Assembly: GCA_963784675.1 (NCBI GenBank)
Contig: CAWASE010000002.1
Location: forward strand, 124,001 to 188,000
Direction: 5' to 3'
DNA from: SCTD01 sp963784675
GTDB lineage: Bacteria > Actinomycetota > Actinomycetes > Mycobacteriales > SCTD01
Length of the DNA stretch: 64,000 bases
Shown here: positions 17,191 through 25,938 of the stretch, one piece after another
How the letters are laid out: the number at the start of each line of letters is the position of its first letter
Position numbering within the stretch: position 1 is the stretch's first letter
The notes under the pieces: model-generated
The model's database searches: none
The model's input: the letters and a program-made list of their open reading frames with translations, nothing else
Told to the model about the DNA's origin: nothing
Made by a program: the position numbers and the translations under genes

Positions 17191-17813
17191 GCCCGCCGGG
17201 CTGGCCGGTCTCGTTGGCTCACGAGCGGGTGGGGGTGCGTCCGTTCCGGCCGCGTGACGCGGGGGCCTGGAGCGAGCTGCGGGTGCGCAACGAGCGCTGG
17301 TTGGCACCGTGGGAAGGACGGCCGCTCGCGCAACCTCCCGCCGCGTGGCGGGACCGGCACTCCACCACCGTGTTCGCCGCCATGCTGCGGAACCAGCGCA
17401 AGGAGGCACGGGCCGGCCGGCAGCTGCCGTTCGCGGTCACGCTCGACGGCCGGTTGCGCGGGGCGATCACCGTCGGCGGGCTGACCCGGGGTGCCTTCGA
17501 CAGCGCCCACGTCGGTTACTGGATCGACGGCGAGGTCGCCGGTCGCGGCGTGCTCCCGACAGCCCTGGCGCTGGTGCTCGACCACTGTTTCGGGCCGGTG
17601 CGGCTGCACCGGATCGAGGCCAACGTCCGTCCGGAGAACGCCGCGTCGCTGCGCGTGGTCGACAAGCTCGGGTTCGTCCGGGAGGCGTTGCACCGGCGCT
17701 ACCTGTTCATCGACGAGGCGTGGAGGGACCACGTCGGCTTCGCGATGCTGGTCGAGGACGTCCCGGCGGGAGGGGTGCTGGCTCGCTACCTGACGTCGTC
17801 AACGTCTGCTTGA
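17187..17813 (+). CDS. GNAT acetyltransferase, RimJ/RimL-like
   Basis: A 208-residue acetyltransferase of the ribosomal-protein N-acetyltransferase group. It begins with VGVRPFRPRDAGAWSELRVRNERWLAPWE, has the acetyl-CoA-binding region HVGYWIDGEVAGRGVLPTALAL (a variant of the GRG P-loop) and ends with LHRIEANVRPENAASLRVVDKLGFVREA. In this family RimJ acetylates S5, but actinobacterial members are often of unknown target. GTG start overlaps the mog stop, so it is probably the last gene of the galU-moeA-moaC-mog transcript. The palindrome region of the next gene starts within its 3' end. Confidence 0.88.
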   Translation: MSPPGWPVSLAHERVGVRPFRPRDAGAWSELRVRNERWLAPWEGRPLAQPPAAWRDRHSTTVFAAMLRNQRKEARAGRQLPFAVTLDGRLRGAITVGGLTRGAFDSAHVGYWIDGEVAGRGVLPTALALVLDHCFGPVRLHRIEANVRPENAASLRVVDKLGFVREALHRRYLFIDEAWRDHVGFAMLVEDVPAGGVLARYLTSSTSA

Positions 17814-17852
17814 CAAGAGACTCACGTCAAGACAGTCTTGACGTGTGTTGAC
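17798..17852. promoter_or_regulatory. Cluster of GTCAA/TTGAC boxes with a perfect palindrome over a start codon
   Basis: CACGTCAAGA (17823-17832) and its exact inverted complement (17836-17845) are separated by three bases. Five GTCAA/TTGAC pentamers in alternating orientation occur within 55 bp (17798, about 17810, 17826, 17838, 17848). The right arm ends on the first base of the GTG start of the following gene. This looks like an operator, possibly combined with a TTGACA-type -35 element. Confidence 0.6.
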
Positions 17853-18390
17853 GACCGACGAGGCCACCCTCCTGCGCGACCGCACGGCCGACCTCGTGGG
17901 CGACTGGTACGTCGCCGACCGTGGCGACCTGGACCACCTGGACGAGGAGGGACTCCGGGTTTTGGTGGCCGCCGCCGCCCTGGTCCAGCAGGAGAGCGGC
18001 TTCGCGCTGCAGCGCTGGGTGTCGGCCGCCCGCCGAGCCGGGGTGAGCTGGGAGCAGCTGGGGGGCACCCTCGGCGTGAGCCGGCAGGCCGCGCAGCAGC
18101 GCTTCGGCCAGCCGGTGGAGCAGGTGCCCGAGCAGGCCGGTGAGAAGCAGCGGACTCCGGTGACCGCCTTCAACGAGGTCGACGTCCTGCGCGAGGAGGG
18201 TGCGGCCGGCAACGAGGTCGTCCGCGCCGGCTGGGCCCGGCTGTGGTTCCGGCCGGTCGGGCACCCGGTCGAGAACGTCCGTCGCGTGTCGGTGCGCAGC
18301 GCCTCGACGATCGCCGAGATGACGGCACAGGGCTGGACCCACGTGTTCAGCTGGTACCCGTACACCTACTACACGCGGGCGGCCGCCTGA
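17845..18390 (+). CDS. Small HTH-containing protein, probably autoregulatory
   Basis: A 181-residue soluble protein. Residues 45-75 (FALQRWVSAARRAGVSWEQLGGTLGVSRQAAQQRFG) form a clear helix-turn-helix with the recognition helix VSRQAAQQRF. The C-terminal part is rich in aromatic residues (HVFSWYPYTYYTRAAA) and is not recognised. The GTG at 17845 is the last base-triplet of a perfect palindrome, and a TTG follows directly. No ribosome site is visible, so translation may be leaderless, with the operator overlapping the start. Related actinobacterial proteins with this HTH are uncharacterised. Autorepression is inference from the palindrome position. Confidence 0.75.
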   Translation: MLTTDEATLLRDRTADLVGDWYVADRGDLDHLDEEGLRVLVAAAALVQQESGFALQRWVSAARRAGVSWEQLGGTLGVSRQAAQQRFGQPVEQVPEQAGEKQRTPVTAFNEVDVLREEGAAGNEVVRAGWARLWFRPVGHPVENVRRVSVRSASTIAEMTAQGWTHVFSWYPYTYYTRAAA

Positions 18391-18403
18391 GCGGGCCGGG
18401 TCC

Positions 18404-18463
18404 GTCGCTGGGGAACGGGTCGCTGGGGAACGGGTCGCGGGGGACCGGGTTGCTGGGGACAAT
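18404..18463. repeat. 15-bp tandem repeat, four units
   Basis: Two exact copies of GTCGCTGGGGAACGG are followed by two diverged copies (GTCGCGGGGGACCGG, GTTGCTGGGGACAAT). It lies in the 135-bp gap after the HTH gene. No function is evident. Confidence 0.85.
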
Positions 18464-18525
18464 GTGACGCGTGGTGCGGCGCGGCTCCACGACTGCGTGT
18501 GTCCTGATCACTACGGTTCGGAGCC

Positions 18526-19365
18526 GTGGGTAGCGGTCTGATTCTCCTGGTCATCGTCGGTGCATGCCTGGCCGTGCTCGTCCCCAAGGCGCTGCGCTCC
18601 TACGAGGCGCGCGCGCTCGGCACGTCGGACAAGCTGCAGGACGCCGTGCGCGTGCTGAGCCGACGTCCGCGCGCGCCGGTCGCGGAGCCCGAGCCGGACG
18701 AGGCCTCGCCCGGGCTCACCGCAGCCGCCCGCCGGCGTCGCGCGCTGCTGGTCCTGGGGGCCCTCGCGGTCCTGACGCTGGCAGGAGCCGTCGTCGGACC
18801 GCGGTGGCTGCTCGCTCCGCACCTGCTGCTGGACGTCGCGCTGATCGCGATGCTCACCGCCACCCGGATGCACGCCGTCCGGGCCGCCGACCGCGAGTGG
18901 CGCGAAGCCCTCGGACGCGACGCCGACCTGCGCCGGGCCCGGGTGCCGTCCGCGGACGAGCGGGCGACCCGGGCCGCAGCCCGCGCCGCCGAGCGGGCCG
19001 AGCGGGCGCGCCAGGCGTTCGCCGCCGAGCACGCCGACGCGGCGCGCCGGCTGGTCGCCCCCGCGCACGTGGCGGGCATCCCGAACCGGATGCCCTCGCG
19101 CTCCGCGCTGCTGCCCGAGGTCGCCGCCGTGGCGCTGTCGCTCGCGCCCCCGCCGGTCGTGCGCGGTGCCAAGGGTGAGCCGTGGTCGCCGAACCCGGTC
19201 CCGCTGCCCACCTACGTCACCGCGCCCCAGGCTCCCCGGACGCGCTTCGAGCTCGGCCGCGCCGCTCCGGCCGACCTGGCCTCGGCCGAGCGCGAGCTGG
19301 GCATCGTCGACCAGGGCCCTGAGCTGGACGAGATCCTCGACGGCCGGCGCGCCGTCAACGACTGA
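18526..19365 (+). CDS. SepX/GlpR-like divisome membrane protein
   Basis: A 279-residue protein. The N-terminus GSGLILLVIVGACLAVLVPKALRSYEARALGTSDKLQDAVRVL is the hallmark of actinobacterial SepX/GlpR: one membrane helix, then a cytoplasmic segment. A second hydrophobic hairpin follows (LLVLGALAVLTLAGAVV, LLAPHLLLDVALIAMLTAT, about 72-115). An Ala/Glu/Arg-rich coiled-coil-like region (about 140-175) and a Pro-rich tail come next, ending with a short acidic helix. In Streptomyces SepX supports septation, and in Corynebacterium GlpR is the receptor of the MoeA-like Glp; both genes occur within 5 kb here. TACGGT eight bases before the GTG suggests a leaderless promoter. Confidence 0.8.
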   Translation: MGSGLILLVIVGACLAVLVPKALRSYEARALGTSDKLQDAVRVLSRRPRAPVAEPEPDEASPGLTAAARRRRALLVLGALAVLTLAGAVVGPRWLLAPHLLLDVALIAMLTATRMHAVRAADREWREALGRDADLRRARVPSADERATRAAARAAERAERARQAFAAEHADAARRLVAPAHVAGIPNRMPSRSALLPEVAAVALSLAPPPVVRGAKGEPWSPNPVPLPTYVTAPQAPRTRFELGRAAPADLASAERELGIVDQGPELDEILDGRRAVND

Positions 19366-19396
19366 GGCGCTGCTGGTAGCGTTCCCGACGTCCTTC

Positions 19397-19472
<76 letters not shown>

Positions 19473-19586
19473 CAGCAGGCACGTCCGGCCCCGCCGATCC
19501 CGTCGGATCGCGCGGGGCCTTCGCCGTCTCCGCGGGGCGTCCTACCCTGCGCGAAGACCACAGGCGACGCGCCCGGAGAGGACGCC

Positions 19587-20591
19587 ATGGCAGACGGTGA
19601 GCAACTGGTTGCGGGCAGCCCTGCCGACGGCGACCGCGACGCTGCTCACCCCGCTCCGGCAGGCGGCCCGCGAGAAGGCCGTCACGCCGGCCACAGCCAC
19701 GGCGTGTCCGCCACGGCGGACCGTCGCTACCTGCTGCTCGCCCTCGGACTGCTGGGCGCCTTCCTGGTCGCCGAGGCGGTCGTCGGGCTGATCGTCGGGT
19801 CGGTCGCGCTGCTGGCCGACGCCGGCCACATGCTCAGCGACGTCGGCGCGCTGGCGGGTGCCCTGTGGGCGATGCGGCTCGCCGCGCGTCCGGCCGCCGG
19901 GGCGTTCACCTACGGCTGGAAGCGCGCCGAGATCCTCAGTGCGGCTCTGAACGGCGTGACGCTGCTCGTCGTAGGCGCTGTCATCGCTCTCGAAGCCGTC
20001 CGGCGGCTGCTCGACCCGCCCGGGGTGGATGGCCTCCCGGTGCTGCTGACGGCGCTGGTGGGCATAGCCGTCAACCTCGCGGCCACACTGGTGCTGCGGC
20101 GCGCCGACCGCACCAGCCTGAACGTCGAAGGAGCCTTCCAGCACGTCCTCACCGACCTCTACGCCTTTGCGGCCACGGTCGTCGCCGGGGTGGTGCTGCT
20201 GACCACCGGGTTCCGGCAGGCCGATTCGCTGGCCTCGTTGGTGGTGGTCGCCCTCATGCTGCGCGCCGCCTACGGCTTGCTGCGCGACTCCGGCCGCGTG
20301 CTGCTCGAGGTCGCTCCCGTCGGCGTCGACCTGCCCGAGCTGCGCGCGCACCTGCTCGAGACCGAGCACGTCCTGGACGTCCACGACCTGCACGCCTGGA
20401 CGGTCACCAGCGCGCTGCCCGCGGTCAGCGCGCACGTCGTCGTCACCGACGGATGCTTCTCCAGCGGTCACTGCCCACAGATCCTGGACGCGCTGCAGGA
20501 ATGCCTGGTCGGCCACTTCGACGTCGAGCACTCGACGTTCCAGCTCGAGCCGGCCGGTCACGGCGAGCACGAGCCGAACCGGTCCTGCTAG
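19587..20591 (+). CDS. Cation diffusion facilitator (zinc/cobalt exporter, CzcD-like)
   Basis: A 334-residue inner-membrane metal/proton antiporter. The polar N-terminus has a His/Gly stretch (HAGHSHG), then six helices. Metal-site residues are visible in SVALLADAGHMLSDVGALAGAL (HxxxD on TM2) and in TSLNVEGAFQHVLTDLYAFAA (HxxxD on TM5). The cytoplasmic C-terminal domain VDLPELRAHLLETEHVLDVHDLHAWTVTSALPAVSAHVVV is typical for CDF proteins. The pattern fits Zn2+/Co2+/Cd2+ exporters. ATG preceded by GGAGAGGA. The stop overlaps the convergent mannosyltransferase stop. Confidence 0.92.
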   Translation: MADGEQLVAGSPADGDRDAAHPAPAGGPREGRHAGHSHGVSATADRRYLLLALGLLGAFLVAEAVVGLIVGSVALLADAGHMLSDVGALAGALWAMRLAARPAAGAFTYGWKRAEILSAALNGVTLLVVGAVIALEAVRRLLDPPGVDGLPVLLTALVGIAVNLAATLVLRRADRTSLNVEGAFQHVLTDLYAFAATVVAGVVLLTTGFRQADSLASLVVVALMLRAAYGLLRDSGRVLLEVAPVGVDLPELRAHLLETEHVLDVHDLHAWTVTSALPAVSAHVVVTDGCFSSGHCPQILDALQECLVGHFDVEHSTFQLEPAGHGEHEPNRSC

Positions 20592-22171
20592 ATCCAGCTG
20601 CCGAACCACATGCGAGCGTGCCAGTCGGCGTACGGCAGCGTCTGCGCCGCCAGGATCGGATACAGGTAGGCGAAGTTGAGGATCGCGACGGCGACGAAGG
20701 CCCCCGTCCCGATGGCGGCCGCCGTCCTGCGTCTGACCGAGACCGCCGCCCCGCCCAGGGCCCAGCCGGCGACGAGCGTGAGCCCCAGGCACATGAACGG
20801 CACCGCGGGCAGCGCGTAGAACAGGAACATCGTGCGCTGGTCCAGGTCGTCACGGATCCACGGCAAGATCACCGTCGCGACCATCACCAGCACCGCCGCC
20901 GCGCGCCAGTCGCGCTTGGCGACCCACAGCCACAGCAGCGCCACCAGGGCGAGCGTGAAGCCCCACCAGATCGCCGGGGTGCCGATCGCCAGCACCTCGC
21001 GCGAGCACGACGCGGCCTCGCAGCCGTAGCGTCCGGGGCCGATTCCCTGCGGGTAGTAGTAGGAGACCGGCCGCGCCAGCAGCAGCCAGCCCTGCGGGTG
21101 CGAGGCGTAGGGGTGCGTCTGGCGCAGGTTGTCGTGGAAGCCGAAGATCTCGTCGTGGTAGTGCCACCACGAGCGCAGCCCGTCGGGCATCAGCCCGGCC
21201 AGCCCGGTGCCGGGGTTGGACGCGGCCCACTGCCGGTCCCAGCCGCCGTCGCTGGCGAACCATCCGAACCACGACACCACGTAGATCGCCGCGGGCAGCA
21301 CGATCGTGACGACCAGCAGCAGCGGCGAGGAGCGCAGCAACGTCGAGCGGACCGGCGCGACGACGCCCGCCGTACGCCGCGCGCCGACCTCGAAGGAGAA
21401 CGCCAGCAGGATCAGGGCGGCCAGCGGGTAGAGCGCGCTCCACTTCGTCCCGACCGCGAGGCCCAGGCACACCCCGGCCAGGAGCAGCCACGGGCGAAAG
21501 CCCAGCCTGGGCCCTCGTCCGGCCAGCGCGTCCTCGTCGAGCGTGGCCAGCTTCTCGCGCACCTTGTCCCGGTCGACGACCAGGCAGCAGAACGCCAGCA
21601 GCACCCACAGCGCCAGGAAGATGTCGAGCATGCCGGCCCGGCTCTGCACGAAGTGCAGCCCGTCGACGCTGAGCAGCAGACCTGCCATGCAGCCCAGCAC
21701 CGTCGAGCCGGTCATCCGTCGGGTCACCCGCACCAGCGCGACGATCATGATCGTGCCCGCGACGGCCGCGGCGATGCGCCAGCCGAACTCGTTGACGCCG
21801 AAGACCTTCATCCCCAGACCGATGGCCCACTTGCCCAGCGGCGGATGGACGATGAACCCGGCGCTGCCGCTGGGCGTGCACTGGGCCTGGATCTCCGGGC
21901 TGCCGCCCTGCGTGCCGACCTCGACCCCGAACTTCAGCAGGTTCTGGGCGTCGCAGACGTAGTAGATCTCGTCGAAGATGCGGCCGCGCGGGATGTCCAG
22001 GCGGACCAGCCGCAGCAGGCCCCCGATCAGGCCGATCGCGAGAGCGGCGAGCCAGCCGCCGCGGCCGTCGGTCGGCGGCAGGATGCGCGTGCGCCAGTGC
22101 AGGGCGGGCACCGGAGCGCGGGGCGGGGCCGTCGCGGGAAGGTCGGGCGCGGCCTCGAGCGTCGCGGTCAT
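20588..22171 (-). CDS. pmt: Dolichyl-phosphate-mannose-type protein O-mannosyltransferase
   Basis: A 527-residue polytopic membrane enzyme that transfers mannose from polyprenyl-phosphomannose to exported proteins. The extracytoplasmic loop 1 with IFDEIYYVCDAQNLL holds the catalytic acidic DE pair. HPPLGKWAIGLGMKVFG, VDGLHFVQSRAGMLDIFLA and the large loop with SHPQGWLLLARPVSYYY match actinobacterial Pmt proteins (M. tuberculosis Rv1002c type). About ten helices follow. Length is normal. It is divergent from rsmI, the same arrangement as in other actinomycetes. Confidence 0.92.
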   Translation of the reverse strand: MTATLEAAPDLPATAPPRAPVPALHWRTRILPPTDGRGGWLAALAIGLIGGLLRLVRLDIPRGRIFDEIYYVCDAQNLLKFGVEVGTQGGSPEIQAQCTPSGSAGFIVHPPLGKWAIGLGMKVFGVNEFGWRIAAAVAGTIMIVALVRVTRRMTGSTVLGCMAGLLLSVDGLHFVQSRAGMLDIFLALWVLLAFCCLVVDRDKVREKLATLDEDALAGRGPRLGFRPWLLLAGVCLGLAVGTKWSALYPLAALILLAFSFEVGARRTAGVVAPVRSTLLRSSPLLLVVTIVLPAAIYVVSWFGWFASDGGWDRQWAASNPGTGLAGLMPDGLRSWWHYHDEIFGFHDNLRQTHPYASHPQGWLLLARPVSYYYPQGIGPGRYGCEAASCSREVLAIGTPAIWWGFTLALVALLWLWVAKRDWRAAAVLVMVATVILPWIRDDLDQRTMFLFYALPAVPFMCLGLTLVAGWALGGAAVSVRRRTAAAIGTGAFVAVAILNFAYLYPILAAQTLPYADWHARMWFGSWI

Positions 22172-22276
22172 GGGCTCAGCCTAGGAGTCGGGGCCGACCG
22201 CCGGGGCGAACCGGGCGGATCGGTGCGGCGTGCCCGGCAGTGCCCCGGTGTAGCCGGCCCGGTCCTGCCGGCCCGG

Positions 22277-22328
22277 TGCTGCCGGCACCGGCAACGGCGA
22301 GATGCTGCCGGCACCGGCACCGGCGAGA
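22277..22328. repeat. 26-bp tandem duplication between pmt and rsmI
   Basis: Two adjacent 26-bp units, starting TGCTGCCGGCACCGGCA, differ at a single base. Each contains the self-complementary TGCCGGCA-like core. They fill the divergent promoter region just before the rsmI start. Confidence 0.8.
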
Positions 22329-22337
22329 CTGGGGCGC

Positions 22338-23171
22338 ATGCCCCTCGTCCTGGCCGGAGCGCCGATCGGCCGTCCCGACGATGCCTCCCCCCGGCTGGTC
22401 GCTCTGCTCGGGTCGGCCGAGGTCGTGGCGGCGGAGGACACCCGGCGGCTGCACCGGCTGTGCGCCGATCTGGGCGTGACGCTGACCGGCCGGGTCGTCA
22501 GCTGCTTCGAGGGCAACGAGCAGCAGCGGGTGCCGGAGCTGCTCGAGGCGCTGCGGGCCGGGCAGACCGTCGTCCTGGTCACCGATGCGGGGATGCCGAC
22601 CGTCTCCGATCCCGGCTTCCGGCTGGTCGCGGCCGCCGCGCTGGAAGACCTGCCCGTGACCTGCGTGCCGGGGCCGTCGGCAGTGACCACGGCGCTGGCG
22701 GTCAGCGGCCTGCCCACGGACCGCTTCGTCTTCGAGGGTTTCCTGCCCCGCAAGGCCGGCGACCGGAAGGCACGGCTGGCCGAGCTGCAGGCCGAGCGCC
22801 GCACCGTCGTCCTGTTCGAGGCGCCGCACCGGCTCGCCGACGCGCTGGTCGACATGGCCGAGGTGCTGGGCCCCACGCGCCGGGCGGTGGTGTGCCGCGA
22901 GCTGACGAAGACCTACGAGCAGGTCGTCCGCGGCACGCTGCCGGAGCTGGCCGCCTGGGCCGCCGACGGTGTGCGCGGCGAGGTCACCCTGGTGCTCGAG
23001 GGAGCCCCGGAGCGCACCGAGGTGCTCGACGGGCCGGAGCTCGTGCGGCTGGTCGCCGTCCGTGAGGCCGCCGGGCTCACCCGCAAGGAGGCGCTGGCTG
23101 CGGTGGCCTCCGAGACGGGACTGCCCAAGCGCGAGGTGTACGACGCCGTGGTCGCCGCCAAGCCGCGGTAG
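22338..23171 (+). CDS. rsmI: 16S rRNA (cytidine-1402 2'-O) methyltransferase RsmI
   Basis: Methylates the ribose of C1402 in the decoding centre. The 277-residue SAM-dependent tetrapyrrole-methylase-fold protein shows LAGAPIGRPDDASPRLVALL, EVVAAEDTRRLHRLC, VVLVTDAGMPTVSDPGFRLVAAA, CVPGPSAVTTALAVSGLPTDRFVFEGFLPRK and the C-terminal KREVYDAVVA helix. I chose ATG 22338, which gives the family N-terminus; an ATG at 22302 lies within the upstream repeat and would add 12 non-homologous residues. It sits upstream of metG and tatD as in most actinomycetes. Confidence 0.93.
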   Translation: MPLVLAGAPIGRPDDASPRLVALLGSAEVVAAEDTRRLHRLCADLGVTLTGRVVSCFEGNEQQRVPELLEALRAGQTVVLVTDAGMPTVSDPGFRLVAAAALEDLPVTCVPGPSAVTTALAVSGLPTDRFVFEGFLPRKAGDRKARLAELQAERRTVVLFEAPHRLADALVDMAEVLGPTRRAVVCRELTKTYEQVVRGTLPELAAWAADGVRGEVTLVLEGAPERTEVLDGPELVRLVAVREAAGLTRKEALAAVASETGLPKREVYDAVVAAKPR

Positions 23172-23228
23172 CGGCCCCGGCCGCGCCGCCACGGACCGCA
23201 CCACGCGGTCGGCGCTACCGCTGCTCCG

Positions 23229-23234
23229 TAGGCT
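23229..23234 (+). promoter_or_regulatory. Putative -10 element (TAGGCT) of metG, leaderless spacing
   Basis: TAGGCT is six bases before the metG ATG, with no ribosome site, the same geometry as at galU. Confidence 0.5.
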
Positions 23235-23240
23235 GACCCC

Positions 23241-25037
23241 ATGTCCCGCAACGTCCTGACCGCGGTCGCCTGGCCCTACGCCAACGGCCCCCGCCACATC
23301 GGCCACGTCGCCGGCTTCGGCGTGCCGAGCGACGTCTTCAGCCGCTACCAGCGCATGGCGGGCAACAACGTGCTGATGGTCAGCGGCACCGACGAGCACG
23401 GCACGCCGATCCAGGTGCAGGCCGACCGCGAGGGCGTCAGCGCCCGCGCGCTCGCCGACCGGTACAACCGCGTGATCGCCGAGGACCTGCAGGGGCTGGG
23501 CCTGTCCTACGACCTGTTCACCCGCACCACGACGCGCAACCACTACGCCGTCGTCCAGTCCCTCTTCACGGCGCTGCACAGCAACGGCTACGTCGTCGAG
23601 CGCAGCCAGCTGTCGGCGATCGACCCGAGCACCGGCCGAGGTCTGCCGGACCGCTACGTCGAGGGCACCTGCCCGATCTGCGGCTTCGACGGCGCGCGCG
23701 GCGACCAGTGCGACAGCTGCGGCAACCAGCTCGACCCGCAGGACCTGATCAACCCGCGCTCCAAGATCGACGGCAAGGCGCCGAAGTTCGAGGAGTCCGC
23801 GCAGTTCTTCCTCGAGCTGCCGGCGTTCGCCGAGGCGCTCGGCAGCTGGCTGCAGACGCGCACCGACTGGCGTCCCAACGTCCTGAAGTTCAGCGAGAAC
23901 CTGATCTCCGACCTGCGCCCGCGGGCCATCACCCGCGACCTGGACTGGGGCGTGCCGATCCCGCTGCCGCAGTGGCGCGACCGCACCGACAAGCGCATCT
24001 ACGTCTGGTTCGACGCCGTGATCGGCTATCTGTCGGCGAGCGTGGAGTGGGCGCGTCGCACCGGCGACCCCGACGCCTGGCGTCCGTTCTGGGACGGCGG
24101 CCCCGGCGCGCAGGGGGTCGACGCCCGGTACTTCATGGGCAAGGACAACGTCGTCTTCCACTCCGTCATCTGGCCGGCGCTGCTGCTGGGTGCCAGCGGC
24201 AAGCCGCAGGGGACGGCCGGCGAGTTCGGCGAGCTGCAGCTGCCGAGCGAGGTGGTCAGCAGCGAGTTCCTGACGATGGAGGGACGCAAGTTCTCCTCCA
24301 GCCGCGCGGTGGTCATCTACGTGCGCGACGTGCTCGAGCGCTACGGCGCCGACGCGCTGCGCTACTACCTCGCCGCCGCCGGACCGGAGACCAGCGACAC
24401 CGACTTCACCTGGGAGCAGTTCGTCACGCGCAACAACACCGAGCTCGTGGCCGGCTGGGGCAACCTGGTCAACCGCACCGTCACGATGGTGCAGAAGCTC
24501 GGACCGGTGCCGGCCGCCGGTGAGCTGCTGGGTCCGGACAAGGAGGCGCTGGCCGTGTCCGAGGCGGCGTTCGCCCCCGTCGGCGCGCTGCTCGGACGCT
24601 CGCAGCAGAAGGCGGCGCTGGCGGAGGTGATGAAGGTCGTCGGCGAGGCGAACCGCTACCTGTCCGACCAGGCGCCGTGGAAGCTCAAGGACGATCCGGC
24701 CCGCCGCGAGACGGTGCTGCACGTCGCGCTGCAGCTGGTCGACGACGCCAAGACGATGCTCACGCCGTTCCTGCCGGCCAGCTCGCAGGCCACCTACGAG
24801 CTGCTCGGCGGCACCGGCACCTGGAGCGGCCAGCCCGAGCTGCGCGAGGTGGACGACCTCGACGGCGGACCCGGCTATCCGGTGCTGATGGGCGACTACG
24901 CCACCGAGGCCGTCTGGGAGCGACGTCCGCTCCGCGTCGGCGCGACCCTGGCGCCGCCGACGCCGCTGTTCACCAAGCTGGACCCTTCGGTGGTCGACGA
25001 GGAGCTCGCCCGCCTCGAGGCGGAGGCGGTCGAGTGA
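23241..25037 (+). CDS. metG: Methionyl-tRNA synthetase
   Basis: Charges initiator and elongator tRNA-Met; 598 residues. The class I HIGH motif is exact (residues 19-22 in NGPRHIGHVAGF). The zinc knuckle shows CPICGF and CDSCGN. The ATP-site loop reads KFSSSR at about residue 350 in place of KMSKS, the normal form in many actinobacteria. The anticodon-binding helix bundle follows. There is no C-terminal EMAP-like dimer domain. A leaderless -10 precedes it. tatD begins 52 bp downstream. Confidence 0.96.
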   Translation: MSRNVLTAVAWPYANGPRHIGHVAGFGVPSDVFSRYQRMAGNNVLMVSGTDEHGTPIQVQADREGVSARALADRYNRVIAEDLQGLGLSYDLFTRTTTRNHYAVVQSLFTALHSNGYVVERSQLSAIDPSTGRGLPDRYVEGTCPICGFDGARGDQCDSCGNQLDPQDLINPRSKIDGKAPKFEESAQFFLELPAFAEALGSWLQTRTDWRPNVLKFSENLISDLRPRAITRDLDWGVPIPLPQWRDRTDKRIYVWFDAVIGYLSASVEWARRTGDPDAWRPFWDGGPGAQGVDARYFMGKDNVVFHSVIWPALLLGASGKPQGTAGEFGELQLPSEVVSSEFLTMEGRKFSSSRAVVIYVRDVLERYGADALRYYLAAAGPETSDTDFTWEQFVTRNNTELVAGWGNLVNRTVTMVQKLGPVPAAGELLGPDKEALAVSEAAFAPVGALLGRSQQKAALAEVMKVVGEANRYLSDQAPWKLKDDPARRETVLHVALQLVDDAKTMLTPFLPASSQATYELLGGTGTWSGQPELREVDDLDGGPGYPVLMGDYATEAVWERRPLRVGATLAPPTPLFTKLDPSVVDEELARLEAEAVE

Positions 25038-25089
25038 GCGCTCCGTCCGCGGGAGCGTCCCGGCTGCTGTCCGGCCGCCGGTCGCGCCC

Positions 25090-25932
25090 GTGAGCAAGCG
25101 CACCCGCAACGCCGGTCGCTCCGGTGAGGCGCCGCCCCCGCCCGAGCCGCTGCCCGGTGAGGTGCTCGACAGCCACGCCCACCTGGACATCATGGGTGTA
25201 GACGTCGACGAGGCGCTCGCCGTCGCGGCATCGGTCGGCATCACGACGGTGGTGCAGGTCGGGGTCGACGTCGACTCCAGCCGCTGGTCGGCGGAGCTCG
25301 CCGCCCGCTACCCGGACGTGCACGCCACCGCTGCGCTGCACCCGAACGCCGCCGGCCGCGGCGACGCCACCGACGAGGCCCTGCGCGCGATCGAGGAGCT
25401 GGCTGCGCTGCCGCAGGTCGTCGCCGTGGGGGAGACCGGGCTGGACCACTTCCGCACCGAGGGCGAGGACGGCCACCGGCTGCAGGAGGAGTCCTTCCGG
25501 GCCCACATCGCCATCGCCAAGGCCACCGGCACGGCGCTGGTGATCCACGACCGTGACGCGCACGACGACGTCGTCCGGGTGCTGCTGGACGAGGGTGCGC
25601 CGGAGCGCACCGTCTTCCACTGCTTCTCCGGCGGGGTCGCGCTGGCCCGCACCTGCGCCGAGCACGGCTGGTTCGCCTCCTTCGCCGGTCCGGTCACCTT
25701 CAACGCCAACGACGAGCTGCGGGCCGCGGCCGCGGCGCTGCCGCAGGAGCTGCTGCTGGTCGAGACCGACGCGCCGTTCCTCACCCCGATGCCCTATCGC
25801 GGCCGCCCGAACGGGCCGTACCTGATCCCCCTGACGATGCGCACCCTCGCGCAGACGCGGGGCGACGACCTGGCCGCGCTGTGCGCGGCGGTCCTGGCCA
25901 ACGGTCGCCGCGCGTTCGCCCTGCCCGGCTGA
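25090..25932 (+). CDS. tatD: TatD-family metal-dependent DNase
   Basis: A 280-residue TIM-barrel hydrolase with 3'-5' exonuclease activity in characterised relatives. Metal ligands are visible: HAH at residues 29-31, GETGLDHF (Glu), VIHDRDAHDDV (His), FHCFSGG (His) and VETDAPFLTPMPYRGRPNGP (Asp). The first ~20 residues are a basic/Pro-rich extension. GTG start; the gene belongs to the metG-tatD-rpfB-rsmA-ispE neighbourhood that is conserved in actinomycetes. It is convergent with the PlsC-like gene 6 bp away. Confidence 0.92.
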   Translation: MSKRTRNAGRSGEAPPPPEPLPGEVLDSHAHLDIMGVDVDEALAVAASVGITTVVQVGVDVDSSRWSAELAARYPDVHATAALHPNAAGRGDATDEALRAIEELAALPQVVAVGETGLDHFRTEGEDGHRLQEESFRAHIAIAKATGTALVIHDRDAHDDVVRVLLDEGAPERTVFHCFSGGVALARTCAEHGWFASFAGPVTFNANDELRAAAAALPQELLLVETDAPFLTPMPYRGRPNGPYLIPLTMRTLAQTRGDDLAALCAAVLANGRRAFALPG

Positions 25933-25938
25933 GTCCCG

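Noticed and set aside
22176..25244. 1022-codon minus-strand frame opposite rsmI and metG
   Set aside because: Antisense shadow of two unmistakable enzymes; no recognisable domain.
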